Shown: piece by piece, positions 23,222 through 34,315 of the stretch
Layout: each line of letters begins with the position of its first letter
Position numbering within the stretch: the stretch's first letter is position 1
Origin: Diphasiastrum complanatum
Lineage: Eukaryota > Streptophyta > Lycopodiopsida > Lycopodiales > Lycopodiaceae
Direction: 5' to 3'
NCBI GenBank assembly: GCA_029204225.1
Contig: CM055103.1
Span: 52,801,538-52,865,537 of the forward strand
DNA: 64,000 bases
The notes under the pieces: generated by a model
What the model was told of the DNA's origin: nothing
The model's input: only the letters and a program-made list of their open reading frames with translations
Databases searched by the model: none
Program-made: the position numbers and the translations under genes

Positions 23222-24314
23222 AGATTCGCAAGTGGTTCACCTTTGGCTTCTTCTTCGTGAATGCTTCCTCAGGTGTTATCTTTGGTATGGCAATGGTAGG
23301 ACTTCTATTTTTTGCTTGTGAAACAGATGTTCCATTATCCAACACCTTCAAACTACTGAACCGATTCTTGTTACCTGTCATGTGTCTTGTGGCTCCTGAG
23401 TCAATATACCATGTTTGATCATCTTGATTAGATGACAATGCAGATATGAAGATGCTAGAGTCTTCAATCTCACCCTCATCAACAAGGTTACCTGCTTCTT
23501 TTGGTTTTCCCTTGCCTTGTTCCGCCAGAAATTTGCGACATTCACTCTTCCAATGGCCCTTTTTACCACAATGGAAACACTTGTCTTTCTTCTTAGTTTT
23601 GCTGGAAGGTCCCTCATCCTCCTTCGACTTGGCAAATTGCTGCTTAGACTTCTTCTTGCCCTTGCCCTTGTCTTTTTTTTGGCGTGTCGCAAGTGCCTGA
23701 TCGTCACTATTTTGACGTCTAGCTTTCACCATTTCTCGTCGTTGCTCTTCCTGCATCAAGATTCCTGTGAGCTCATCAAAGGTTGGCAATCTTTCTCTTG
23801 ATGCTATTCCGCTCACAAACATTTGATAGGGATAGGGTTCTACAATGCCGCATAATGCATTATGCACCAGCTCCACATCACGTATGCGCTTTCCAATAGA
23901 ATGCAGTTCATCTCTCATTGTCTTGATTCTGGTCATGTACGTCTGAATGTGCTCTCCTTGCTCCATGCGGGCACTATTCAACTTTGACTTCAGAAACATG
24001 ATTCTTGACGGATTTGACGTCTCGAACTGCTCCTTTAGCACATCCCATGCCTGTCTGGGTGTAATAGCATCACAAATGTGGGTAATGATGTGATCCCTCA
24101 CTGACAAGTTAATAAAGGTCAAAGCTTTCCTCATCTTTTTGTCGTACACTTTGATGTCTGCTTCATTTGGCGACCTTCTCTCATCACCTATGACGACTTC
24201 CCACACGTCTTTCTCCATTAGTATGTTTTTCATTTTGAATTTTCACACTGCATAGTTGGAAATCCTGTCCAATTTGCTACTTTCACTCAAAATGGACTCT
24301 CCCATGTTTGCCAT
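23193..24314 (-). pseudogene. Copia B gag-protease, fused to integrase tail by deletion
   Basis: Translation should start at the ATG at 24314-24312 (MANMGESILSESS). A TGA at 24245-24243 interrupts it where copia gags normally have Trp in an N-Y-x-V-W-K motif. The open frame resumes at Met 24233. The gag body has the UBN2-type helices and a CCHC zinc knuckle CFHCGKKGHWKSEC. The protease motif is YIDSGATRHMTGN. About twenty residues later the frame jumps to KNRSPTIAIPKITPEEAF, which in element A lies near the end of the integrase core (14640). About 0.8 kb of pol is therefore missing, with the frame kept open across the join. Confidence 0.85.
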
Positions 24315-25614
24315 CGCAAAACTGCTTGAAACTTCTGTCTTAGGCTAAGAACAGTATGTCGAGGCCAACAGTGATGTCAGAAGTTGAAAATAATGACCTG
24401 CATTTTTTTTCTTACCAGGCTACTCGCCGTTTTTCCACCAATTTGAAAGCCAAATCAGCGTCGCCTTCTGAAATGCACTCAGTCGTCAACTCCCAACAAC
24501 GTGCCCAGTGGAATAATGAAACCACTTCTGGCATACTCCGAACACTTTCTCCGCTGCAACCACTCTGTTTTGCTGTACCATACTTGCAAGTACAGTTCGG
24601 GTGCCCTTTGTTTGGAGGTTATAGCCTTTCGTGTGGGTCAAAACGGGCATATGACCCAAAAATAGGGACTTTTCTAGTTTTTGAATTGTTTCTTCACTTT
24701 GAAGAAACTTCACTCTTCACTTGTGAAGGGACCCAACTCAACTTTCAGTATGAAAATTTTTAATGAAGTTGAAGGCCAGAATGCACTTTACTTCTTCAGG
24801 GCCCAGTTCAAAGCTCATCCAATGGCTGAACTAAATCTTGTGGTTCAAATTTCTTTCCCATCACAGATTTTGGACCGTCGATTCATTTGACACCTCATCT
24901 AAAGGTCCAAACTGCATGTGGGCATCGAACCATACTCCTGCAGTCGCTATGGTCTTTGGTACACTAAGCTGTCTATTGCGTTGGGCGTGCAAACAGCCCG
25001 CGACCTCCCTGCTGCGGCCGCGCCTCCCTTCTCTGAAAATTATCAAATTAAACTCTCCTATGAATCGTTTTGAGCACAATCTAAGGCCTGGAGCAGGGTT
25101 GCCCTACTGAATCCATGACTGTAGCATGTTCAGTCAAGAAATTCTGTGGAGAAACGGTGATTTTAGCTCAACTTCACAAAGTGGCTTTTTTCACCTTTTT
25201 ACCGCAAATCTGCTAGGTTAACTGTCTGGAGACAAATCTCTGACATAAACCTCAGAATCTCTCCATGCCCGGTTGACATTGTGATTAGCTTCCTTCCTAT
25301 CCTTACGACATCCAAAACGGTGCACAAAAAGTGAAGAAATCACCAGTTATGTATGAAAACCGTAACCTCAAGCCCGGTTTCAATTTTCAACTGGCTTCAA
25401 AACTGTCAATTTTTCACCAAATTTTTCCCTGTCTGATGTTATGCATAGGCTAATAATCCCTCTGTTGAGCTTGTCAAGCCTCTATAAATTAGAAACTGTG
25501 CACCAGTGCTTCTCTTTCCATCTTCAACCCGCCGTAAAACCCCGAACTCTCAGAAGACAGTTCTCCCGAAGCTCTCTTCAACGGTGACACTGTACTGTGT
25601 ACACTCCCTGTACG
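24315..25614 (-). other. Copia B untranslated leader
   Basis: About 1.3 kb between the primer-binding site and gag. No coding pattern was recognised. The 135-aa plus-strand frame at 24356-24763 and others here are not supported as genes. Confidence 0.6.
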
Positions 25615-25626
25615 GCTCTGATACCA
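25615..25626 (-). other. Copia B primer-binding site
   Basis: Minus-strand TGGTATCAGAGC adjoining the inner end of the 5' LTR. It is the standard plant copia/gypsy site for initiator methionine tRNA. Confidence 0.9.
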
Positions 25627-25901
25627 ACTTAGAATTTGCTTTGCACAGGAACACAGATCATGCTACACAGTAACACAGACAAAAAACACTCTCCTCAGCA
25701 AGCTCACATAGCAACTGTATTTCTCAAAATGAAATTACAGTGTACATATAGTTGTTCACTAAGGCAATCCATGCATGACCCAGGTTGCCGTTGGCGGGAC
25801 GCGTGTCCCATCGACTTGCCTCATGGCGAGGCCAACTGATCCTTATCCACTGATAGGACCCACAATACAGTAACACAGTGATTCTAACTTTAATTCTAAC
25901 T
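25627..25901 (-). repeat. Copia B 5' LTR
   Basis: Same 275-base length and ends as 20755-21029. It adjoins the primer-binding site. Confidence 0.85.
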
Positions 25902-27300
25902 CTTTTGTCTCTTTATTACTTCTGATTCATCTAACTTGAGAACTGATATCAATTTTTCAACACTTTCATTTGTTATAATAAATCTCAGTAAATGATTCAG
26001 ATCTACAAACACATTGTTGGTGGAATCATATGACAAAGTGCCATGATCTACGAATACCAATGATGTTTTGCAAACCCCTGTTTAACACATCCCTCTCTAA
26101 CTTGATTTGAAAGGGTCAGGGAATAGGAAATTTTCCTATATGTACTTGTCCAAATGCCTCTTTGATAATTTTAAACATTGTGTCATATGCATCCATGCTA
26201 ATACCAGAATAATCTTGCCGACTTCACCCATAAGGGCCTCTGCAATCTTGGACTTGATTTGAGAATATCGTTGATTTTCTAGTAGACTCGTCGTTGACTT
26301 GGCTGTAAGTACTACACTCAAAGACTTCCAATCATGTCCTTGTCTTTCAGATTTTGATTGGTGACTAAAGTTGATTTGCAGAATAAAAATAAGATTTAGA
26401 AAAAAAACAATTCACAATCATTGATGTGCTAGATAAAACAAAAGACATGAATAGTTTAAAACATAATCTTACTTGAAAGCATATATTCTTTTTTTTCGTT
26501 GACCCCCACTTGATGAAAGCTCGTCAATACCTTTTAAAATAACTCTTTTTCGCTTATTGTTCAATATTTTCTTCCATATTTTCTTCAAGATTTCATTCTC
26601 TTCTTTTGTTTGCAACAAAAGCGTTTCTTTTTCTCTGTAGTCAGTAGGCAAACCATTCAACATATTTTCCAAACAATGGATTTTTTTTCATTGAATTACT
26701 AATGCCATAACTTTTCAATCCTTCACAATAACCCAATAGACCATTGTGTCCTTCACACAAAAATATGAGTTGTGTGATTGATCTAAAATTTGGATGTTGC
26801 ATTGAGCTTGGATTGATTGGATATAAACTTCCATCAACCCATAGATCACAATGTTTCATGTCTTCCGTCCTTTTGTGAGCTGGTAAGGTGGATCCTTTCA
26901 AAAAAAAATTTGATAGTGGAGCATATTCTGTGGGAAGATCAACATGGTGATGATATTTAGACATCTTAATAATCGATAGATTAATCTAGTAGAAAACCAA
27001 ATTGTTATATATCTTGCAAGCTATTAAAACTCGTCTCAATTGAAAAAAAAAAAATTGGAAAAGTTTGAAATGACCTTGGCGCTCTTTTTGATCCAACACA
27101 CTCCATGTTTCTTGATTTATATGCAAAATCAAAGCTTTGCAGTTATGAGCAAAATGCTTTTTCAATAGATGTGTGTTGAAATTGCAAATTTTTGAATTGC
27201 AAAAGTTTGAAATAACCTTCACACTCCTTTTGATCCAACAAACTCCATATTTTCTGAATTGCAAAAATTTAGATTCACGATGGCGCTCATTGTGATCCAA
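25902..27300 (-). pseudogene. Transposase-like gene X, N-terminal part
   Basis: Minus-strand exon-like frames in order: 27357-26986 (contains NTHLLKKHFAHNCKALILHI), 26964-26641 (VDLPTEYAPLSNFFLKGSTL, then LIFLCEGHNGLLGYCEGL), 26672-26469 (a Lys/Glu-rich probable coiled coil) and 26321-26136. An open stretch just inside 25902 reads VDLNHLLRFIITNESVEKLI and ends KRQK. With copia B and one 5-base target copy removed, this runs in frame into LERVSVMLMNRALSNTINSE on the other side (20749 down). This shows that B inserted into an exon of X. The family is not recognised with certainty. It is probably a DNA transposon gene. Confidence 0.5.
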
Positions 27301-27313
27301 AAGATTCAAAGTC

Positions 27314-28108
27314 CCAGGGCTTGGTATGACAGAATTAATCACTTCTTGTTGCAGCACAATTTTACTTTTTGCTCTGCAAACTGCAATGTATATCTGAGGC
27401 GTAAAGGGTCAAGCTATATCATAATAGCATTATACATTGATGATTCTTTAATTATCAGCAATTCAAATCAGTTATTACAGGAAACCAAATCTCTGCTCTC
27501 ATCAGAGTTTGAGATGATTGATCTAGGCCCAGTCCATTACCTTCTTGGTATGGAGATCAGTAGAGGTCGCGCAGGCAGAAGGATAACTATAAGCCAAGAA
27601 TCCTACTTGACTAATGTACTTCGCAGATATGGCATGGAAAACTGCAAGTCCATAGACACACCTATGGATCTAGGAGCTAAGTTGTCGAAAGATAGGTGCT
27701 CCAAAACTCAAGCAGATCAACAAGAAATGTGCAGGTATCCTTATCAGTCTGTCATAGGATCTATTGTGTATTCTATGATCTGCACACGACCTGATCTAGC
27801 ATATGCAGTAAGCACATTATCTCAGTACATGTCCAATCTAGGCATACAACATTTGAAAGCTTTGCAAAGAATACTGAGGTACATTCAAGCTACAAAGCAC
27901 TATGCGTTGAGCTATAATGGCAAAATAGAAGCTGCACTCACATTGACCACTTATTCAGATTCAGATTGGGCTAGAGATGTGGATACCAGAAAATCCACAT
28001 CAGGCTACATGTGGACCCATCTCATAGAACAGCAGAAAGCATAAATGCATTTCTCTGTCCTCCACAGAATTTGAATATATTGGAGCTACATCAGCAGTGA
28101 AGGCATTA
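27314..28108 (+). pseudogene. Copia fragment 'C' (RT end and start of RNase H)
   Basis: Begins abruptly at SPRAWYDRINHFLLQHNFTF. It continues through SYIIIALYIDDSLIISNSNQ (YIDD variant of YVDD), FEMIDLGPVHYLLGMEI and SIVYSMICTRPDLAYAVSTL to the RNase H start TYSDSDWARDVDTRKSTSGY. A frameshift follows, then STEFEYIGATSAV, and similarity stops near 28108. Both ends are truncated and no LTRs are attached. It is a different copia lineage from A and B. The upstream 27070-27300 segment repeats 'tttgatccaacaaactccat' words two to three times. Confidence 0.85.
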
Positions 28109-28119
28109 GGGGATATTAG

Positions 28120-29674
28120 AATTCAAAATGGACCCTTTGTCAAGATGCTTTTTTTGAAAGTCGGCAGTTGATAGCGCGTAGGTGAGTATAGGCCATTGTT
28201 TGTTGTGTTAAATTTTTGGATTGAATCCGAGTCTTCATACTTTTCCCATGTTGATCTTTGTTTTTTGGACATCACACACTTTGAAATCTTTGTAGATAAG
28301 AAGCGGTTGCCTCCACGCCAAAGGGAGAATCTAGAATATCCTCTCTGAAAATTAGAATATTTCATCTAGTACCAGAGGCTTTTTGCAAACCCAATATCGG
28401 ATCTGCCTATAACTTTTGAACCGTAACTCGGAATTAGGTCATTCTGGTGCCGTTGCGAAGCTCTCGTAGAGCTCTTTCCAAAAAAAAAATAGAAAAAAAA
28501 TCCTAATATCGGATCGGCGCACACCCTTAGGGTTGGACCAGGTCAAATTGGTCAACCACGCGTCGATCCGATATTAGGTTGATCGTTGACTATTTTACTG
28601 CCCAAAACTTTGACTCAAAATATCTCTTCCACCGTAGCTCGGAAGTAGGTCATGTTGGGTGCCGTTGAAAAGCTCTCGTCGAGGGCTTTCTAATGGCATT
28701 GTAATCGTCTCAATCCGAACTGTCTTTCAAAAGTTACCGTTTTTCAATATTAGTTCAGCGCACCCGACCCAATCGTGATATTCCTGTTCCCGACTCCCAC
28801 GCGCCCATCCGATATAGTCTAGTTTCCGATTTTTCTGTCTGATATCGATTCGGCGCGCCCGACCTACATTCTGCAGCTGCTGACTTGCTACGCGCGCTCT
28901 GATCCGATATTGGGTCCGCGAATGGCTCGCACGAAGCGAACAGCATAGAGGTGTCCCAATGCAAGGAGGCCACCACGGAAATCCACCCCCACCTTGTCCT
29001 CCACCATCGCCTCCTAGGCCAAGGGGCATGCCACGTGACCCACCAAGACTGAAGGGTATCCGAATGATCTATGTGCGTGCTGAACCGATATTCGGACGTG
29101 AAATTCAAATGTAAAGTTTTCTGTATTGTCATGTTAGTGCTTATGTACAGCAAAGCTTCAGAAATTGTTGCCCTCATAAGTTTTTGTGAACGTATCGTAT
29201 CTCTAGGTATAGAATTTGGTGGCCATTATTTTTTACTAATAGACCATTCATTACTTTTAGGCGCATGTACCATGCTGTAATATTATTATTGGTGGACGTT
29301 TACAGCCCCAGATTATATGACAAATGTATGGTTGTTATTACAAGCACACTTAACTAATTAATGCATAAAGTTAGAGCTGGTTTTAACCATAGTAATTAGA
29401 ATGCGGGCAGTATCGGAAACTTGAAAAACGGCAACCAAACGGTACCGGTTTTCATTCTCTCTCTACCTAACCTCTCTCTAAAGTCAAATTTCTTAAAGGG
29501 CCCATTTTGAGCCCAAATTTTCTCTAATGAGATAATTTGTCTAAGGAGGCTGTTGCAGGATCTGCAGTTTCCATAAATCAATCCAACAATACTCTAGCGC
29601 GAAAATCAGAGCTGTATAGCTCTATCTTTGAGCCCACGAACTCATAATAGACCTAAGCATATAGAAGTTCAATT
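28120..29674. repeat. Intergenic repeats with recurring 'ccgatattrgg' and 'gctctcgt' motifs
   Basis: Two related blocks begin 'taactcggaattaggtcatt' (28433) and 'tagctcggaagtaggtcatg' (28635). Each leads into 'gtgccgttg-aagctctcgt' and, further on, a 'cgatattag-gcgcaccc' phrase. Variants of that last phrase recur near 28504, 28565, 28747, 28840, 28906 and 29085. No gene supported. The overlapping 140-aa minus-strand frame has no recognisable feature. Confidence 0.5.
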
Positions 29675-30333
29675 CCATTATATATTTAAAAAGTTTTTAT
29701 TTTATTTATATTTGGAAAATGCTACGTTACGTAGAACCCCGATTTCAAGGTTTTGATTGGTCCACATGGCAACAAAAATAAGAAAAAAATAAAAAAGCAT
29801 CTTTTTCAAAGGCCCTCTTTAGGCTCTAAGTTTCTCTAATGAAAGGAGCACTTGCATGACGTCCATCAATATGGTGACACATGTCCATTTTTTGATAGAA
29901 AGCTAGTGGAGTCTAGATTGTGTTGCGATTTGTTTCAACCCAATTGGATGTGTCTTGTCGAAGTTATAGACATTTGAAGCAAGGTGGGTAGGGCACCCAA
30001 CCTAGTTGGACACACCGAGTTTGACCCATATTTAGCTTGTTACATCCAAAAACTCAAGTTAAAGTTTGCCAATCTTGTTGGCGAAAATTTGAAACATTGA
30101 TCTATTTGGCGCCACAAATTAAATCTGGTTAACCCTGTTAACCATGATTTGACAATGCATATACATTAATGGTATATCAATTTTCTCATCTCAACCATCT
30201 GTCATATTCATTTTCAATATTTTTGGATCTCTTTGGGTAGTGATGAACTAGAAGGGAAAGCCTCATCAACCAATAACATTTCCAAATGCTGCTCGACGAA
30301 ACAGCAATATATTTTAAAAGTTTTTATTTATAA
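29675..30333. repeat. Inverted, rearranged copy of the 11131-11516 repeat
   Basis: 29675-29850 is the reverse complement of 11131-11284. 30072-30333 is the reverse complement of 11256-11516. The 'aaaagtttttattta' word occurs in both parts (29690, 30315), so the locus holds one complete and one partial copy or a rearrangement. Confidence 0.7.
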
Positions 30334-30729
30334 GTACACTTGTTGTTGAGTGCCAACAAGTCTTGATAATGAACCATGTCCTTATGTTGAGATCTGAACA
30401 AGGGGTTACTGAGCATAGACTTAAATTTGAGATAAATCTCAAAAAAAGCTTCCACACCAGGACCCTTTGTGATAGAAGGAAGAATAAAAAGAAAAGGAGA
30501 GACAAGCGGAGCGTAAACATGTAAAAAACTGCGCTTGAAATCGATATTAGGCGCTAAAATCAAAAAATTTGCGTGAAAATCCCTGCCGAAAATGAGAAAT
30601 TCATAAAAAAATTTTACACGTGTGGAATCTGATCAATAGGAGATGTGTCATTTTCTAGTTCACTGATCATTTTCGTCCGTTCACTTAATGATTAATGCGA
30701 CAATTGACTTGTACCATCACCGCCTTTTC
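30334..30729. other. Intergenic DNA, dispersed repeat at 30520-30640
   Basis: No gene seen. 30520-30640 resembles 280-390 (both have 'tgcgcttga', 'cgatatt', an A-rich run and 'cacgtgtg'). Confidence 0.4.
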
Positions 30730-31308
30730 TTCTTGGGAATTTTTGATAGAGTCAGAACCTCCTTCTTGGTGCTACTACATCTTATTTTGGCCTTGTTGTG
30801 CTTGAGAATCCGACAGTCTTTGATGTCGTGATTTGATCTTTTGTAGTATCTACAAAATAGTTTAGTCTTGGCAAGTTGTTGTTGTCGACTATTCTATGGT
30901 TGTTGTGGTTGTGTTGAATCTGACTGCTCAGCCTTCATCTTCTTGTCCTTGAAGTTCTTCTTCTTGAAATGTTTCTTTATGTCTTTCAGGTTCAAGGATA
31001 CGATGTCAAGAGCTTTTTCATCATTTGCTTCCCATGCTGGTAGCATTTTTTATTTTGTCGGTCTAGATATCATACCGTTTATATCCCCATAGCTCATTTT
31101 TGATCAAGATCATCCTCATCTTGAATTTCCACATGTGAACATCGTTTCCGTTGAACTTGTTGATCAAGCGAATCTCTAAGGTTAAGCCTTCCATGATGAT
31201 CGATGAACAAAGATTACAAATCAGATATAAAAACTAGCTCTAAAATATGAGCATATAAGGTTCTTTATCTCAAGACTCTTAGTGAATCCAAAAACCGTGC
31301 GCTCTGAT
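30730..31308 (-). pseudogene. Copia gag remnant with primer-binding site
   Basis: The minus strand has ATG at 31194-31192 followed by MEGLTLEIRLINKFNGNDVH and MWKFKMRMILIKNELWGYK, the usual N-terminus of a copia gag. A stop follows. Further on is a zinc-knuckle-like FCRYYKRSNHDIKDC, where the second Cys of the C-x2-C-x4-H-x4-C pattern is Tyr. Upstream, at 31297-31308, the plus strand reads gctctgatacaa, a one-base variant of the complement of the usual primer site. A leader of about 100 bases separates them. No intact LTR or pol is attached. Confidence 0.65.
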
Positions 31309-31418
31309 ACAACGATGATGGGACACATGTGGATAGCCCACAGGCTACAGTGGAATATCTAAGGAAGAGTTTCTTGGACTTTGGGTTCTGAAGACAGAAC
31401 TAAAATAAGGGGGGAGAT

Positions 31419-31881
31419 ATGTTATGGCCCTAATGGGAGTTGTATACCATTGGGGGGCTGCCTTAGACGTAGGGGCCAGGCCTAATTTGGATAATAACTA
31501 AGTAAGACCTTAGGCTATGCCTGCATGCAGTATAGGCATGTGTGTTGAATCCTAGTATGGGATAGGATGTACATGCACTGTGTCTATGCATGGGTCTTTG
31601 CTATTATATGCGTTAGGGGTACCTACATGCAGTGGACATGCATGGGAGTTAGGCATTAGTTGATAGCACACTTACATGTGGATTCAGTGCATGGACAAGT
31701 AGGGTGGGATCTTCTCTCTATATATACCCTCTCCTATGTCCATTAGGATCATTGAGAGTTTGTAGCCGTTATGTTGTCGGATTGGTAAGCGCTTCCTATC
31801 ATAGAGATTTGCCATACTCCCTAGTGCTCGGGGGCTAGATCGGATGGTCTAGGATTGGTTGGGACGGTTTCGTCCACTACA
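31419..31881 (+). repeat. Putative LTR (TGTTATGGCC...CACTACA)
   Basis: Preceded by a purine-rich tract (aataaggggggagata) and beginning TGTTATGGCCC. A canonical CTACA end lies at 31881. Eighteen bases later is tggcgctcaatcc, which shares its first six bases with lysine-tRNA type primer sites. It could be the 5' LTR of copia D, which starts its gag 270 bases downstream, or an unrelated 3'/solo LTR. No second copy was found in the window, so the limits are uncertain. A TATA-like 'tatatatacc' at about 31719 fits an LTR promoter. Confidence 0.45.
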
Positions 31882-32132
31882 CTCCCTTATTGTGTTCTTG
31901 GCGCTCAATCCTGATTGGAGGTCTTGGTGGGGGACGTTTTACATAACCTCAGATTTGAACCGAGCCATATCAATTCCCTCTTGATCGAGTCTTGTAGATT
32001 GTTCTCCACGGCACATCTTAGTTCCATATCAGCCGAGTCTGAGCATCTGTCAATCTCAACCGAGTCATTCTCGACCGAGCCGAGTCACTCCAAATCTCTG
32101 TTACCAGTCTCAACCAAGCCGAGTAGTTATAG

Positions 32133-34241
32133 ACAACCACCATGTCTTCTCATAACTCTTCTAGTCTTGATGATCAGGATAAAGATAAGATAGAAATCAG
32201 CATGGGCAGTCTAGACATACCCAAAATGACCACTTGATACTAGCAAGCATATCAATTCATGATTCAAATTGAGTTCCAGATACCTGCATTGTCTGGATAC
32301 CAGAATTCTTATCTGTTGCACATTGCTTATGCCTCATACAACCCAACAGACCAATCTTTTCGTTTCATTTTACCTCCAAACAAGGACCACTTTTATATAG
32401 CTATCATCTCCTCTTCCATCAAAGACAACATTACCCTTGACCTCGCATCAATCTCTAATGCTAGATAGATGTGGGATACACTCATCAGCAGATTTCAGAC
32501 CAAGTCACAAAATCAGATAATACATCTAGAAGATTAACTTACCTATCTAAGATGGGATGGCAAAGATCTCACCAGCTTCATCAAGAAGATGAAGAATCTG
32601 TTCCTATCGCTACACAACGCTGGAGCAGAACACACAGTCTCAAAAGTGAAGCAGCTCAGTTACCTGCTACGCTCCTTACCGCGATTGTTTCAAACAACTC
32701 AGACATTGCTGGCTAAAGATCCTACTATGACCTTCGACAAGGTAGCCATTGACATCAAGGAAGAAGTTGAAGCTAGAGAGCAGTACGACGATAGGATCGA
32801 GTCTGATCAAGCTTTCTACAGAAAAAGAGACTAGTCGAAGAAGAAGACTCAACAAGGCAACAAAAGGAGAACAAAAAGAAGGAACAGACAATGAGGTAAT
32901 GACAAGAAGACATGAGACAGATGCAGACGTAACGGTCGCACAGTAGATAGATGTTGGCTGAATCCAAAGATTGAGTGTGTACATTGTCACAAGAAAGGTC
33001 ATGCAGCCATGGATTGCTATGACAATCCAAGAGACAAGAAGACGCAGAGTAGGAAGGAAAGCACGAACAGCACATCATACATGGAAAAGCTCAAATTCTC
33101 AAAGATGGTTGAAGATCAAGCTAGCAGAAGTCCCACTACTTACCTATGCACTGATATATGTGCAACATTCACATCTGATATTCAAGACATAGTTCTTGAA
33201 TCAAGAGTCACGTCGCACTTTGTGAGAACAAGGCAGATTATCATAATCATTGTCTATGTAGATGACACTCTGATCTTGTCACGGAGCGACAATTTGATTG
33301 TGCAGGTGAAGGCAGATATTTTGAGGCACTTTGAAATATCAGACCTAGGAGAAGCCAAATGCTACATGAGTTTACAAATCGATAGAGATCTTCAGGCTAG
33401 GAGATTGTATCTACACTAGTCAAGATACATTCAGAAGATCATTGATGACTTTGACATGGCAGATTGTAAGGGAGTAAATACTCCAATGGTTCCTGGTACA
33501 GTACTGACAAACGAAGACTATCCCAGAGATGAAGCAGAACGACAAGCAATAAAGCATAAGCCTTACAGAAGGCTTATTGGTTCTTTGATGTACTTGGCAG
33601 TTAATACGCGGCCGAACATTGCTTACGCAGTGTTCAGACTAAGCCAATTCAATATCAATCTAGGTCCAATGCACTGGAAGATTGCCAAGAGGATCCTACA
33701 ATATCTACGAAATACAAAGGACTACGGCCTATGCTATTGTCGAGATGCAGGATTCAAGATTGAATCCTACAGTGATGCAAGCTGAGCGTCCCTGAAAGAT
33801 GATAGCAAAAGCATCTCAGGAGGATGCACCATAATAGCCGATGCAACTGTTATCTAGATCAGCCGAAAGCAGACAATAACTGTCCAGTCATCTAATTATG
33901 CAGAATATATTATTGCAGCCACAATGGCCAATGAGCTGACATGGCTCAGACAGTTCCTAGGTGGACTAGGACAGAGCACTGATGAACCATTGATCCTACA
34001 CATGGACAACATCTCCGCTATTCTTCGGACAAAAGACCTAGTGTTTCATTCCAAAATGAAACACATCATCATCAACTATCAATTGATCAAGGATCTGGTT
34101 TTGAAAGAGGAGTTGAAGACTGTCTTCATACCGACAAGCAGATGGTAGCTGATAGGCTTTACAAAGACATTGGATAAGGCAATGTTTGAAAGGTAGAGAG
34201 CCAGCTTGGAAATATAAAAAAATACACGGTTTAAGAGGGAG
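32133..34241 (+). mobile_element. Ty1/copia element 'D', protease to RT deletion
   Basis: Gag starts with ATG at about 32142 (MSSHNSSSLDDQDKDKIEIS) and is broken by stops. Later parts include LHIAYASYNPTDQSFRFILP, a UBN2-like region (FIKKMKNLFLSLHNAG) and the zinc knuckle CVHCHKKGHAAMDC. A protease remnant reads LESRVTSHF in place of D-S-G-A-T-S-H. Immediately after, near 33232, the chain jumps to the RT active site IIVYVDDTLILSRS, so integrase and the first half of RT are missing. RT/RNase H continue to 34148 (SLMYLAVNTRPNIAYAVFRL, ILHMDNISAI). A purine tract (ttaagagggag) ends at 34241, followed by only about 80 bases that could be LTR. Confidence 0.8.
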
Positions 34242-34315
34242 TTGAAGAAACATTGTGTTTCAACTTTAAAGCCTTAATATTTTTTCTTGTATTTTTAGAC
34301 TACTGCATATTTTAA

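Larger units (their letters stand above)
20755..25901 (-). mobile_element. Ty1/copia element 'B', complete ends, internal deletion
   Basis: 5' LTR 25901-25627, primer-binding site complement gctctgatacca at 25615-25626 (TGGTATCAGAGC on the minus strand, matching plant initiator Met-tRNA sites), a leader of about 1.3 kb, gag (24314 down), a truncated pol (23221-21100), a purine tract near 21030-21045 and a 3' LTR 21029-20755. Both LTRs are 275 bases, with roughly 17-18 differences by eye, so this is a moderately old insertion. Flanks are ctttt (25902-25906) and ttttt (20750-20754). Removing one copy restores the reading frame of gene X. Most of the pre-integrase and integrase is deleted. Confidence 0.9.

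Noticed and set aside
24356-24763. 135-aa plus-strand open frame in the copia B leader
   Set aside because: Lies antisense within the untranslated leader of the element and has no recognisable feature.
28727-29177. 100- and 140-aa minus-strand open frames
   Set aside because: Fall in repeat DNA with recurring gatatt/gcgc motifs. The two frames overlap and neither has family features.
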